DNA from: JANQIO01 sp038746745 | GTDB taxonomy: Bacteria > Pseudomonadota > Gammaproteobacteria > Pseudomonadales > Halieaceae | NCBI GenBank assembly: GCA_038746745.1 | Contig: JBCDKJ010000014.1 | Coordinates: 1-64,000, forward strand | Direction: 5' to 3' | Length of the DNA stretch: 64,000 nucleotides | In this document: positions 16,498-25,380 of the stretch, in pieces | Layout of the letters: each line of letters begins with the position of its first letter | How positions within the stretch are numbered: the stretch's first letter is position 1 | Notes under the pieces: model-generated | The model's database searches: none | Seen by the model: the letters and a program-made list of their open reading frames with translations, nothing else | Told to the model about the DNA's origin: nothing | Translations under genes and position numbers: made by a program

Positions 16498-18360
16498 GTG
16501 ACTTTGTACAGATTGCTCTACAGACGCTGGCGCACGCGGCTCACTACGCTGCTCGTAGGCGCTATCCTGGCCACGTCCGGCAGTATGCTGAGCTATGGGC
16601 AGGAGAGTTTCAGCGAGCTGTTAGATAAAGCCTCCGCGAGTTCCACTGTAGTTCTTCCCGGCCAGGCATCCATGCCTGAGTTTTTGCCCGTCGAAGAGGC
16701 GTATCGGCTGGCTCTTGAGGTTTCTGACCAGCGCTCTGTAAGACTGCTCTGGCAGATTGCGGATGGTTATTATCTGTACGAAAAGCGCTTTGCATTCACA
16801 TTCGCAGACAGCACAGGCGAGGTAGCACTGACCCCCTCGTTCCCTGACGGCGTTATGCATGAGGACGAGTACTTCGGCATATCTGAGGTGCATTACAGCG
16901 CTGCCGATATTCAGCTCGCTCTGGCGAGACCGGCACAGCGCGGTACGTTGACGATAACCTCTCAGGGCTGCGCAGACGCGGGTCTTTGTTATCCCCCGCA
17001 AAAGCAGCGTTTTGAGGTCGACTTCCAGCAACAGACCGTGGCCGCATTGCCAGGCGGAGGTCGGCCACTGCCAGGTAATGCCGATGAAAGCGCTGAGACA
17101 GCCCCTAATGCAGAAGCACCCCAGAGTGCACTGTCAGTAAGCACTATGCTCTACATGGCGCTGCTGGCATTCGTTGGCGGTAGCATCCTGAACCTGATGC
17201 CCTGTGTGTTCCCGGTACTATCGCTTAAAGTTTTCAGCCTGGCATCCAGTAAGGAGCACGCCAGTCATGTTCATGGCTGGGTCTACGCAATCGGAGTCGT
17301 CACCAGCTTCGTACTGGTCGCCGCCGTATTGATCACGCTGCAGCGGGCGGGTGCTGCAGTGGGCTGGGGGTTCCAGCTACAGGAGCCGCGCTTTGTTGCC
17401 CTGCTGGCATATCTGTTTTTTGTAATGGGGCTGAGTCTGTCTGGCTTGGTGGAGCTGGGTGCCGGCTTTATGGGTGCCGGCAGTCGTCTAGCCGACCAAG
17501 GTGGCTATAGCGGCTCTTTTTTCACAGGTGTCCTCGCTACCGTAGTTGCGAGTCCCTGCACCGCTCCCTTCATGGGTACAGCGCTTGGCTTTGCAGTCAC
17601 CCAGTCCGCACCGGTCGCGCTATTGATCTTTGCTGCACTGGGCAGTGGCATGGCCGCGCCCATGCTGCTGCTTAGCTACAGCCAGCGCCTGCGCAATGCC
17701 ATGCCCAGGCCGGGCCCCTGGATGGAGACCTTTAAGCAACTGCTGGCATTTCCACTTTACGCAACCGCGATCTGGTTGCTCTGGGTGAGTGGTCGGCAAA
17801 CCAGCGTGACCGTCATGGCCATGCTGCTGTGCGGCATGTTGGCGCTCACTTTGGGTTTATGGCTATGGCAGCGCCCCATGTGGGGAAGAATTATTGGCGC
17901 TGCAGCTATGGTGGGTGCATTGCTGGTGATCCCTAGTCCGATGTTCAACCAGACGCAAGCGACATCATCCTCCGGAGGCCACGCCTCAGATGGGTGGAGT
18001 GTAAAAACGCTGGATACCCTGCTTGCCGAGGGCAAACCGGTCTTTGTTAACGTCACAGCCGACTGGTGCATTACCTGTCTAGCCAATGAAAAGGGCACGC
18101 TGGGTAGTGCGAGCGTAGAGGCAGCTATGGAGTCCGCTGGCATCACCTATCTGGTGGCAGACTGGACAGATTACGATGCGGGCATCGCCGATTTTCTCGC
18201 CACCTTTGGCCGCAACGGCGTTCCCCTTTACCTGGTCTACAGCGGCAAACCGGGGGAAGCGCCCCAGGTTTTACCGCAGCTGCTGACGCCGGGCATTGTG
18301 CTGGATGCCCTGGAAAAGGCCAGCCAACCTGGTCAGAACATAGCGTCTGTAGGGCGATAG
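16498..18360 (+). CDS. dsbD: Thiol:disulfide interchange protein DsbD
   Basis: A 620-residue three-domain protein that carries electrons from cytoplasmic thioredoxin to periplasmic DsbC, CcmG and similar partners. After a signal peptide comes DsbD-alpha (about 45-190), with its Cys pair in QGCADAGLCYPP. The eight-helix membrane domain holds the reactive Cys in LMPCVFPVLSLK and ASPCTAPFMGT. The C-terminal thioredoxin domain has the CITC active site in TADWCITC. The start is unclear: GTG16498 lies inside a good ribosome site (GAGGTGA, 16495-16501), so TTG16513 eleven bases after that site may be used. Confidence 0.95.
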   Translation: MTLYRLLYRRWRTRLTTLLVGAILATSGSMLSYGQESFSELLDKASASSTVVLPGQASMPEFLPVEEAYRLALEVSDQRSVRLLWQIADGYYLYEKRFAFTFADSTGEVALTPSFPDGVMHEDEYFGISEVHYSAADIQLALARPAQRGTLTITSQGCADAGLCYPPQKQRFEVDFQQQTVAALPGGGRPLPGNADESAETAPNAEAPQSALSVSTMLYMALLAFVGGSILNLMPCVFPVLSLKVFSLASSKEHASHVHGWVYAIGVVTSFVLVAAVLITLQRAGAAVGWGFQLQEPRFVALLAYLFFVMGLSLSGLVELGAGFMGAGSRLADQGGYSGSFFTGVLATVVASPCTAPFMGTALGFAVTQSAPVALLIFAALGSGMAAPMLLLSYSQRLRNAMPRPGPWMETFKQLLAFPLYATAIWLLWVSGRQTSVTVMAMLLCGMLALTLGLWLWQRPMWGRIIGAAAMVGALLVIPSPMFNQTQATSSSGGHASDGWSVKTLDTLLAEGKPVFVNVTADWCITCLANEKGTLGSASVEAAMESAGITYLVADWTDYDAGIADFLATFGRNGVPLYLVYSGKPGEAPQVLPQLLTPGIVLDALEKASQPGQNIASVGR

Positions 18361-18488
18361 AGCGCCTAACTTCCGCGAAAATGCATGTAACGTGCGTTAA
18401 CTTGCGGCTTTTCTTCTGTTTTTACTAGACGCATGCGAGTTGGGGGTGCACACTTCCCCCCCTGATCAACGGGTGAGACCCCTCGCAC

Positions 18489-18932
18489 ATGGCTTCCATA
18501 CTAGTATTGCATGGACCTAACCTGAACCTGCTGGGCTCGCGGGAACCGGACGTCTATGGCTCCGATGACCTGGCCACGATCAACAACCAGCTACAACAGC
18601 AGGCCCAGGATGCTGGCCACCACCTGATGGCAATGCAGAGCAATGCTGAGTATGAACTGGTGGAGCGGGTGCAGGATGCGCGTCACGAGGGCGTCAACTT
18701 CATCATCATCAATCCGGCGGCTTTTACCCACAGCAGTGTCGCGCTGCGCGATGCGTTAATTGCCGTTGATATTCCCTTTATCGAGGTGCACCTCTCCAAC
18801 ATATTCGCGCGTGAGAGCTTCCGGCACCAGAGCTACTTCTCCGACATCGCAGCAGGCGTGATCTGCGGGCTCGGCGCCCAGGGATACTCCCTGGCGCTGG
18901 AAGCTGCTCTCGCCCAGCTAATAAAAACCTGA
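18489..18932 (+). CDS. aroQ: 3-dehydroquinate dehydratase, type II
   Basis: A 147-residue dodecameric type II dehydroquinase of the shikimate pathway, turning 3-dehydroquinate into 3-dehydroshikimate. It has the N-terminal LHGPNLNLLGSREPDVYG with the catalytic Tyr, the flexible loop, the FIIINPAAFTHSSVALRDAL segment with catalytic His, and IEVHLSNIFARESFR. It leads the block aroQ-accB-accC-prmA in the same order as in Pseudomonas. A G5/C5 inverted repeat (18442-18459) sits just upstream. Confidence 0.97.
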   Translation: MASILVLHGPNLNLLGSREPDVYGSDDLATINNQLQQQAQDAGHHLMAMQSNAEYELVERVQDARHEGVNFIIINPAAFTHSSVALRDALIAVDIPFIEVHLSNIFARESFRHQSYFSDIAAGVICGLGAQGYSLALEAALAQLIKT

Positions 18933-18941
18933 GGACCCGCC

Positions 18942-19412
18942 ATGGACATTCGCAAAGTCAAAAAACTGATCGAGCTGCTGGAAGAGTCCAACATCGATGA
19001 AATCGAAATAAAGGAGGGCGAGGAGTCGGTGCGTATCAGCCGCAACACTGGCGCACCGGCAGCACCTGCTGGCTATGCCGCTGCACCCGCACCTGCGCCC
19101 GCCGCAGCACCTGTTATTGCAGCTGCTGCACCCGCGCCGACCGCTGCACCTGAACCTGCTGCGGCCGAAGAAATCTCGGGCCACGTGGTTACGTCCCCAA
19201 TGGTGGGAACCTTTTATCGATCTCCGTCGCCCAGCTCTCCTGCCTTTGTCGAAGTCGGACAGCATGTAAAGGTTGGTGATGTCATCTGTATCGTTGAAGC
19301 GATGAAGATGATGAATCAGATCGAAGCGGACAAAGCAGGCACCATTGAAGCCATATTGGTTGAGAACGGCGAAGCCGTGGAGTTCGACCAACCGCTGGTC
19401 ACCATCGTCTGA
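18942..19412 (+). CDS. accB: Biotin carboxyl carrier protein of acetyl-CoA carboxylase
   Basis: A 156-residue BCCP. The N-terminal helix region (1-35) is followed by an Ala/Pro-rich linker (38-77) and the biotinyl domain (79-156). The biotinylated lysine is Lys122 in VEAMKMMNQIE. It shuttles carboxybiotin between AccC and the AccA/AccD transferase in malonyl-CoA formation. A GAGGA ribosome site precedes the ATG, and accC follows after 50 bases. Malonyl-CoA made here is also the start of 3-hydroxypropionate routes, though no malonyl-CoA reductase is seen in this window. Confidence 0.97.
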   Translation: MDIRKVKKLIELLEESNIDEIEIKEGEESVRISRNTGAPAAPAGYAAAPAPAPAAAPVIAAAAPAPTAAPEPAAAEEISGHVVTSPMVGTFYRSPSPSSPAFVEVGQHVKVGDVICIVEAMKMMNQIEADKAGTIEAILVENGEAVEFDQPLVTIV

Positions 19413-19462
19413 CCCCGCGCCAACCTACTTTCTGATCAAACGAGCCGTGCGAGGACAACAAG

Positions 19463-20809
19463 ATGCCGCTGCTGGATAAAGTTGTGATTGCCAACCGTGG
19501 AGAGATCGCGCTGCGTATCCTTCGCGCCTGCAAAGAGCTTGGCATCAAGACAGTGGCAATTCACTCACAGCCCGATGCAGACTTGATGCACGTGCGCCTG
19601 GCGGATGAGTCCGTGTGTATCGGGCCGGCGCTCTCCACCGACAGCTATCTCAACATTCCGGCCATTATTTCTGCGGCAGAAGTTACCGACGCCACCGGCA
19701 TCCATCCAGGCTATGGATTTCTGGCGGAGAGCGCTGATTTTGCGGAACAGGTCGAAAACAGCGGTTTCACCTTTATCGGCCCAAGCGCCGATGTCATCAA
19801 GCTGATGGGGGACAAAGTCTCCGCCATCGAGGCCATGAAAAAAGCGGGGGTGCCGACAGTGCCCGGCTCCGACGGCCCCCTCGACGACGACAGCGAGCGC
19901 ACGCTGGAGATAGCGCGGAGAATTGGATATCCGGTGATTATAAAAGCCGCTGCAGGTGGCGGCGGCAGAGGCATGCGGGTGGTGCAGAGCGAAGCCGCAC
20001 TACTGAACGCGGTCTACGTAACGCAGTCTGAGGCAGCAGCGGCCTTTGGCAGCGATAAGGTTTACATTGAAAAGTTTCTCGAAAACCCGCGGCACGTGGA
20101 AGTGCAAGTGCTGGCGGACCAACACGGCAACGCGATCCATCTCGGTGACCGCGACTGCTCCCTGCAGCGACGCCACCAAAAGGTGCTGGAGGAAGCCCCT
20201 GCGCCCGGCATACCCGATGAGGCGAGACAGCAGGTTTACGAGTCATGCGTCAACGCCTGTCACACCATCGGCTATAGCGGCGCAGGCACCTTTGAGTTTC
20301 TGTACGAGGATGGTCGCTTCTACTTCATTGAAATGAACACCCGGGTACAGGTAGAGCATCCCGTGTCTGAAATGATCACCGGCATCGATATCGTGCGCGA
20401 GCAGATCATTGCCGCCAGCGGTCTGCCTCTCACCATTCGTCAGGAGGATGTGCAGTTCCGCGGGCATGCTTTTGAGTGCCGCATCAATGCCGAGGACCCG
20501 CGTACCTTTATGCCCAGCCCCGGCAAGGTGTTGACCTTCCATGCACCCGGTGGTCCCGGCATTCGTGTCGACTCCCATCTGTACGATGGCTATACCGTGC
20601 CCCCAAACTACGACTCGCTGGTGGCCAAGATCATCAGCTACGGGGAGACGCGCGAAATCGCGCTGACGCGCATGCGCCAGGCGTTGGAAGAACTGGTGGT
20701 GGAAGGCATTCGCACTAATGCAGAAATGCACCGCGACCTGGTTCGAGATACCGAGTTTGCCAGGGGCGGTGTGAGCATTCACTACCTAGAAAGCCGACTG
20801 AATATCTGA
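19463..20809 (+). CDS. accC: Biotin carboxylase subunit of acetyl-CoA carboxylase
   Basis: A 448-residue ATP-grasp enzyme that carboxylates the biotin on AccB. The N-terminus KVVIANRGEIALRILRACKELGI, the glycine loop KAAAGGGGRGMRVV and the catalytic stretch FIEMNTRVQVEHPVSEMITG are all intact. The length matches AccC and not the longer propionyl-CoA or methylcrotonyl-CoA carboxylase alpha chains, which carry their own biotin domain. It forms an operon with accB; prmA follows after 8 bases. Confidence 0.98.
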   Translation: MPLLDKVVIANRGEIALRILRACKELGIKTVAIHSQPDADLMHVRLADESVCIGPALSTDSYLNIPAIISAAEVTDATGIHPGYGFLAESADFAEQVENSGFTFIGPSADVIKLMGDKVSAIEAMKKAGVPTVPGSDGPLDDDSERTLEIARRIGYPVIIKAAAGGGGRGMRVVQSEAALLNAVYVTQSEAAAAFGSDKVYIEKFLENPRHVEVQVLADQHGNAIHLGDRDCSLQRRHQKVLEEAPAPGIPDEARQQVYESCVNACHTIGYSGAGTFEFLYEDGRFYFIEMNTRVQVEHPVSEMITGIDIVREQIIAASGLPLTIRQEDVQFRGHAFECRINAEDPRTFMPSPGKVLTFHAPGGPGIRVDSHLYDGYTVPPNYDSLVAKIISYGETREIALTRMRQALEELVVEGIRTNAEMHRDLVRDTEFARGGVSIHYLESRLNI

Positions 20810-20817
20810 GGCTTGGC

Positions 20818-21717
20818 GTGAGCTGGCTGCAAGTTCAACTGGAGACCAGGGCCGACTGTGCCGACGCAGCAGAGAGCGCCTTACTGGAAGTCGGCGCCAC
20901 CGCTGTGACGCTGCAGGACAATGCCGATCAACCTCTCTATGCCGGCGATACGCCCAGCGAAACCCTGTGGAAACAAACGCGTATCAGCGGTCTGTTTCCT
21001 GCCAGTATCAACGTCGATTCTACGCTGGAGCACCTGCGGCTCAGTAACGCCATTGATCCAGATGCTATCGCTACCTTGCGCGCCGAAATCCTTGAGGACA
21101 AGGACTGGGAGCGTGAGTGGATGCAACACTATTCGCCATTGCAAATCAGCGACGGGTTCTGGCTATGCCCGTCCTGGCTGACACCACCCGAACCGGACAG
21201 TGTCAATCTTATGCTGGACCCGGGGCTTGCCTTTGGCACAGGCACTCACCCGACCACCCGTCTCTGTCTGGAAGCACTGACTCGATACACCCCCTTACAG
21301 GGCGACGTTGTAGACTTCGGTTGTGGCTCAGGCATCCTGTCGGTGGCGTCACTTCTGCTGGGAGCCAGTCGCGTATTGGCCACAGATACCGATCCGCAGG
21401 CGCTGGCTGCCACATGGGCTAATGCGGAGCGCAACCATATCGATGCGGGAAGACTGTCCGCACTACACCCCGATGCGCTGGACGGCACTGAGCAGGCCGA
21501 CCTCGTGGTTGCCAATATTCTAATGGGGCCACTGTGTGATCTGGCTCCTCAACTGGTCTCTATGCTTCAAAGGCCTACATCAACACTTCTGTTGTCCGGC
21601 GTGCTCGAGCAGCAGGTAGCAGCGCTTCAGCAGGCGTACCCTATCCCACTGCAAGTCGCAGACCGACGTGAGGGTTGGGTCGTGTTGATAGGTCAGGGGG
21701 GTACTGAACGTGCCTGA
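20818..21717 (+). CDS. prmA: Ribosomal protein L11 methyltransferase
   Basis: A 299-residue SAM-dependent methyltransferase that trimethylates L11. The N-terminal substrate-recognition domain (1-100) is followed by the catalytic domain with LDPGLAFGTGTHPTTRLCLEAL and the SAM motif VVDFGCGSGILSVASLLLGA; the NPPY-like motif is VVANILMGPL. It starts with GTG 8 bases after accC. The stop overlaps the next gene by 8 bases, suggesting coupled translation. Confidence 0.96.
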   Translation: MSWLQVQLETRADCADAAESALLEVGATAVTLQDNADQPLYAGDTPSETLWKQTRISGLFPASINVDSTLEHLRLSNAIDPDAIATLRAEILEDKDWEREWMQHYSPLQISDGFWLCPSWLTPPEPDSVNLMLDPGLAFGTGTHPTTRLCLEALTRYTPLQGDVVDFGCGSGILSVASLLLGASRVLATDTDPQALAATWANAERNHIDAGRLSALHPDALDGTEQADLVVANILMGPLCDLAPQLVSMLQRPTSTLLLSGVLEQQVAALQQAYPIPLQVADRREGWVVLIGQGGTERA

Positions 21718-22342
21718 GCCCTTGCTGGCCACCTGCCCGCGTTGCGAGACTCAGTTCACCGTGGGCGAAGAACAACTGGCTGCTGCAGGCGGACTGGTGC
21801 GCTGTGGCAATTGCCTGCAGGTTTTTCACGCAATCACTGGCGATGTGGCATTTGTTGCGCCGACGCTGCCTGAGAATACGCCTGATCTCACAGCGCTTGA
21901 CCCAAAGCCTATGGCGGATGTGGCACTGCCACGAGCGGCTGCGCCGGGGCAACGTCGCAGCGGTTGGATATTGCTCGCCCTTGTTGCGCTATTGATACTG
22001 CAACTCGCTATTCCGAGGGCACGCACCAGCGCCCCGGGCGAGCTTAGCCTGGCAACTCTGGTCGTGCGGCCTCACCCGGAGCAACCGAAGGCACTGCGTG
22101 TCGATGCCGTATTGCGCAATACGGGCGACAAAGCGCTACCCTTTCCGGGGCTTGTACTCGGGTTCAGCAACCAGCAGGGAGAACCGCGAGCGCGGCGCAC
22201 CTTTCTGCCGGCCGAATACCTGCACGGCCAACGCCTACCTGAGCTACTACCGCCTCGCTCGGAAGTACAGGTATCGCTTTCACTCGAAAACCCGGGAGCG
22301 GACGCCGTAAATTACGTGGCGGGTCTGTCTAGCTTGCCGTAG
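21710..22342 (+). CDS. Zinc-ribbon membrane protein, DUF3426
   Basis: A 210-residue protein. The N-terminus carries a zinc ribbon with two CxxC knuckles (CPRCETQFTV..VRCGNCLQVF). A basic stretch leads into one membrane segment (about 85-104, GWILLALVALLILQLAIP), and the rest is a DUF3426 domain of beta strands outside the membrane. The family is unassigned; a zinc ribbon in the cytoplasm and a sheet domain in the periplasm suggest a sensor or assembly factor. GTG start overlapping prmA. The place between prmA and dusB is conserved in related bacteria. Confidence 0.88.
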   Translation: MPEPLLATCPRCETQFTVGEEQLAAAGGLVRCGNCLQVFHAITGDVAFVAPTLPENTPDLTALDPKPMADVALPRAAAPGQRRSGWILLALVALLILQLAIPRARTSAPGELSLATLVVRPHPEQPKALRVDAVLRNTGDKALPFPGLVLGFSNQQGEPRARRTFLPAEYLHGQRLPELLPPRSEVQVSLSLENPGADAVNYVAGLSSLP

Positions 22343-22438
22343 CTCAAAAACTGACCAAAAAAGTCGCGCGGCCTCTTGGAGGGTTGAGGGCATCTGAGTA
22401 TCATAGCCACCCTTTTCGCCCCCCGGACCTTCGCCCGC

Positions 22439-23428
22439 ATGGTTGCCATTGGCCCCTACACACTGGACAACCCCGTTGCCCTGGCGCCAATGGCCGGCGT
22501 TACTGACCTCCCCTTCCGCAAACTATGCCGCCGCCTTGGCGCGGGCTTAGTTGTATCTGAAATGGTGACCAGTGATACGCGCCTGTGGAACAGTCGAAAG
22601 TCAATGCTGCGTTTGCCGCATGCGGACGAGAGCGAGCCGCGCTCGGTGCAGATTGCAGGCGCCGAGCCTGCCATTATGGCGGAGGCAGCGCAGCGCAATG
22701 TTGACCTGGGGGCACAGATTATCGATATCAATATGGGCTGCCCTGCTAAAAAGGTATGTAAACGTGCTGCAGGCTCAGCGCTGCTGCAAGACCCGGCCCT
22801 GGTAGCAGAGATTCTGGAGGCGGTAGTAGGGGCAGTAGACGTGCCAGTAACGTTGAAGATTCGTACCGGGCCATCGCCACAACAACGCAATGGCATGCTC
22901 ATCGCGCAGATTGCCCAGGACGCAGGCGTTGCCATGCTCGCGGTACATGGCCGCAGTCGCGCCTGCCGCTTCAAGGGCCAGGCAGAGTACGAAACCATCG
23001 CCGATATCTGCACAGCCGTCGATATCCCGGTATTTGCAAACGGCGACATCGCTACCCCAGAACAGGCCCAGCGCGTGCTCAGTAGCACCGGCGCAGCGGG
23101 CATTATGATCGGTCGCGCGGCTCAGGGACGCCCCTGGCTGTGCGGCGACACAGCGCATTATCTGGCGACTGGCCAACACCGTCCTGCACTGGACGATGCC
23201 AGCCAGGCGGCCATCATGCGCGAACATCTAACAGCACTCTACGAGTTCTATGGCGAGTACATGGGGCTGCGAATCGCTCGCAAGCATGTGGGCTGGTATT
23301 TGCAGCAGGCACCTGGCGGCGAATGGCTGCGCAGGCGCTTCAACCAGTTGGAAAGCGCTGAGGAACAGCTCGCCTTACTCGATCAGTACTTTATCGAACG
23401 CAGCACAATTGAGGACCTGGCAGCATGA
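22439..23428 (+). CDS. dusB: tRNA-dihydrouridine synthase B
   Basis: A 329-residue FMN enzyme reducing uridine (position 17 in E. coli) in the tRNA D-loop. It shows the TIM-barrel N-terminus LAPMAGVTDLPFRKLCRRLGAG, the active-site Cys in NMGCPAKKVCKRAAGSALL, and the HGRSRACRFKGQAEY and ANGDI segments. It overlaps fis by ATGA, the same dusB-fis pair known in E. coli and Pseudomonas, where Fis is made from this operon. The 96 bases upstream hold no clear promoter. Confidence 0.97.
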   Translation: MVAIGPYTLDNPVALAPMAGVTDLPFRKLCRRLGAGLVVSEMVTSDTRLWNSRKSMLRLPHADESEPRSVQIAGAEPAIMAEAAQRNVDLGAQIIDINMGCPAKKVCKRAAGSALLQDPALVAEILEAVVGAVDVPVTLKIRTGPSPQQRNGMLIAQIAQDAGVAMLAVHGRSRACRFKGQAEYETIADICTAVDIPVFANGDIATPEQAQRVLSSTGAAGIMIGRAAQGRPWLCGDTAHYLATGQHRPALDDASQAAIMREHLTALYEFYGEYMGLRIARKHVGWYLQQAPGGEWLRRRFNQLESAEEQLALLDQYFIERSTIEDLAA

Positions 23429-23739
23429 GAGTGGGGGACGCCCTTCGTGAGCAGACAAACGGAACCAGCGACGTGGCAGAGCCCACCACTGGAAAGACAC
23501 GCAGCCTCAAGCAGCACGTCAGTCAGGCGATCCGACGCTACCTGGACGAGCTGGATGGCGAAGACGGTCAGGACGTGTACCAGATGGTTCTGGCAGAAGT
23601 GGAAGCACCGCTGCTGGAAGAAGTCATGCGCTATACGCGCAACAACCAGACCCGGGCATCGCAGATGCTGGGCCTGAACCGGGGCACGCTGCGCAAAAAG
23701 CTGAAGCAGTACGGCTTGCTGGTAGACAACGGCAGCTGA
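23425..23739 (+). CDS. fis: Nucleoid-associated DNA-bending protein Fis
   Basis: A 104-residue Fis. The C-terminal helix-turn-helix YTRNNQTRASQMLGLNRGTLRKKLKQYGL is nearly that of E. coli Fis, and the central helices (SQAIRRYLDEL..VYQMVLAEVEAPLLEEVM) form the dimer core. Fis bends DNA and controls rRNA, tRNA and many growth-phase genes. Its ATG overlaps the dusB stop. A short unstructured N-terminus of about 28 residues is a little longer than in enterobacteria. Confidence 0.97.
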   Translation: MRVGDALREQTNGTSDVAEPTTGKTRSLKQHVSQAIRRYLDELDGEDGQDVYQMVLAEVEAPLLEEVMRYTRNNQTRASQMLGLNRGTLRKKLKQYGLLVDNGS

Positions 23740-23796
23740 TCCTTAATCGCTGCTTCAGACCTGACCCAATACGCTTTCCGCTATGGGACTGTGACC

Positions 23797-25371
23797 ATGA
23801 CTGACACCGAACGGGTGCCAGTGAAGAGAGCGCTACTCAGCGTCTCTGACAAAACTGGACTTGAAAACTTCGCCCGAGGCCTGGCCGCACTGGGCATCGA
23901 ACTACTCTCCACCGGCGGCACCTATCGTTTGCTCACTGAGGCTGGCATTGCGGTGACAGAAATCTCGGACTACACGGGGTTTCCGGAAATGATGGATGGG
24001 CGAGTCAAAACGCTGCACCCCAAAGTGCATGGTGGCATCCTGGCGCGACGCGGTACCGATGACGCAGTAATGAAAGATCATGGGATCGATTGGATAGATA
24101 TGGTGGTCGTCAACCTGTACCCATTCCAACAAACCGTGGCCAAGCCCGACTGCAGTCTTGAGAACGCTATCGAAAACATCGATATCGGTGGACCGACGAT
24201 GGTGCGCGCCGCCGCCAAAAATCACCGCTTCGTAAGTATCGTGGTCAACGTCAGCGATTATGACGATATCCTGGAGGAGTTGAATGGCAACGACGCTCAG
24301 CTTTCGTTAAAGACCCGCTTTGATTTGGCTGTGCGAGCCTATGAACACACCGCTGCTTATGACGCGGCCATCGCCAATTATCTGGGTGGGCTGGTTGACG
24401 GCGGCAGCCCCGCCTTTCCACGCACCTTTAGTACGCAGTTTCATAAAGTACAGGACATGCGCTACGGCGAGAATCCGCATCAGGCAGCGGCCTTCTACAC
24501 AGAGGCGGATCCAGCGGAATCCTCCATTGCGACCGCCAACCAGCTGCAGGGAAAGGCTCTCTCATACAATAACGTTGCGGACACGGATGCAGCGCTGGAA
24601 TGCGTTAAGAACTTTGACGAGCCTGCCTGTGTCATCGTTAAACACGCCAATCCTTGTGGCGTGGCTGTGGCAGATTCATTGCTTACCGCCTACGAGCGCG
24701 CCTTCGCTACCGACCCGGAATCCGCCTTTGGCGGCATTATCGCCTTTAACCGCCAATTGGATGGCGACACTGCCGCAGCGATCGTTGAGCGACAATTCGT
24801 TGAAGTCATCATTGCACCCAGCATCAGTGACGAGGCTCTTAATGCGACCACTACCAAGGAAAATGTGCGCGTGCTCGCCTGCGGGGATTGGAGCACGGCG
24901 GCAGCCTCTCTGGACTACAAGCGCGTCAATGGCGGCCTGTTAGTTCAGGACCGCGATCTTGGCATGGTCAACGAGAGCGATCTCAAAGTTGTCACCCAGC
25001 GTCAGCCCACCACGGCTGAAATGCGCGACCTTTTATTTGCCTGGCGCGTTGCCAAGTTCGTCAAATCAAACGCCATCATCTACGCTGCTGACGGAGCCAC
25101 GGTCGGTGTAGGCGCAGGTCAGATGAGCCGTGTTAATTCGGCACGTATTGCAGGTATCAAAGCGGAGCACGCTGGTTTAACGGTGGCAGGCTCGGTGATG
25201 GCATCTGATGCATTTTTCCCTTTTCGCGACGGAATCGACAACGCCGCCAAGGCGGGCATTGCTGCTGTCATTCAGCCGGGCGGCTCTATTCGAGACGAGG
25301 AGGTTATTGCCGCAGCAGACGAAGCCGGCATGGCAATGGTCTTCACCGGCATGCGCCACTTCCGGCACTGA
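23797..25371 (+). CDS. purH: Bifunctional AICAR transformylase / IMP cyclohydrolase
   Basis: A 524-residue PurH doing the last two steps of purine synthesis, AICAR to FAICAR to IMP. The N-terminal IMPCH domain (about 8-205) starts RALLSVSDKTGLENFARGL and contains TLHPKVHGGILARR. The transformylase domain holds QGKALSYNNVADTDAALECV, CVIVKHANPCGVA with the catalytic Lys-His, and SDAFFPFRDGID. ATG23797 is preferred to the GTG two codons earlier. purD follows after 9 bases, giving a purHD operon. Confidence 0.98.
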   Translation: MTDTERVPVKRALLSVSDKTGLENFARGLAALGIELLSTGGTYRLLTEAGIAVTEISDYTGFPEMMDGRVKTLHPKVHGGILARRGTDDAVMKDHGIDWIDMVVVNLYPFQQTVAKPDCSLENAIENIDIGGPTMVRAAAKNHRFVSIVVNVSDYDDILEELNGNDAQLSLKTRFDLAVRAYEHTAAYDAAIANYLGGLVDGGSPAFPRTFSTQFHKVQDMRYGENPHQAAAFYTEADPAESSIATANQLQGKALSYNNVADTDAALECVKNFDEPACVIVKHANPCGVAVADSLLTAYERAFATDPESAFGGIIAFNRQLDGDTAAAIVERQFVEVIIAPSISDEALNATTTKENVRVLACGDWSTAAASLDYKRVNGGLLVQDRDLGMVNESDLKVVTQRQPTTAEMRDLLFAWRVAKFVKSNAIIYAADGATVGVGAGQMSRVNSARIAGIKAEHAGLTVAGSVMASDAFFPFRDGIDNAAKAGIAAVIQPGGSIRDEEVIAAADEAGMAMVFTGMRHFRH

Positions 25372-25380
25372 GTTCACCCG

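Noticed and set aside
18442..18459. G5/C5 inverted repeat before aroQ as terminator of dsbD
   Set aside because: No T-run follows and the stem has only five pairs, so it is kept as a note only.
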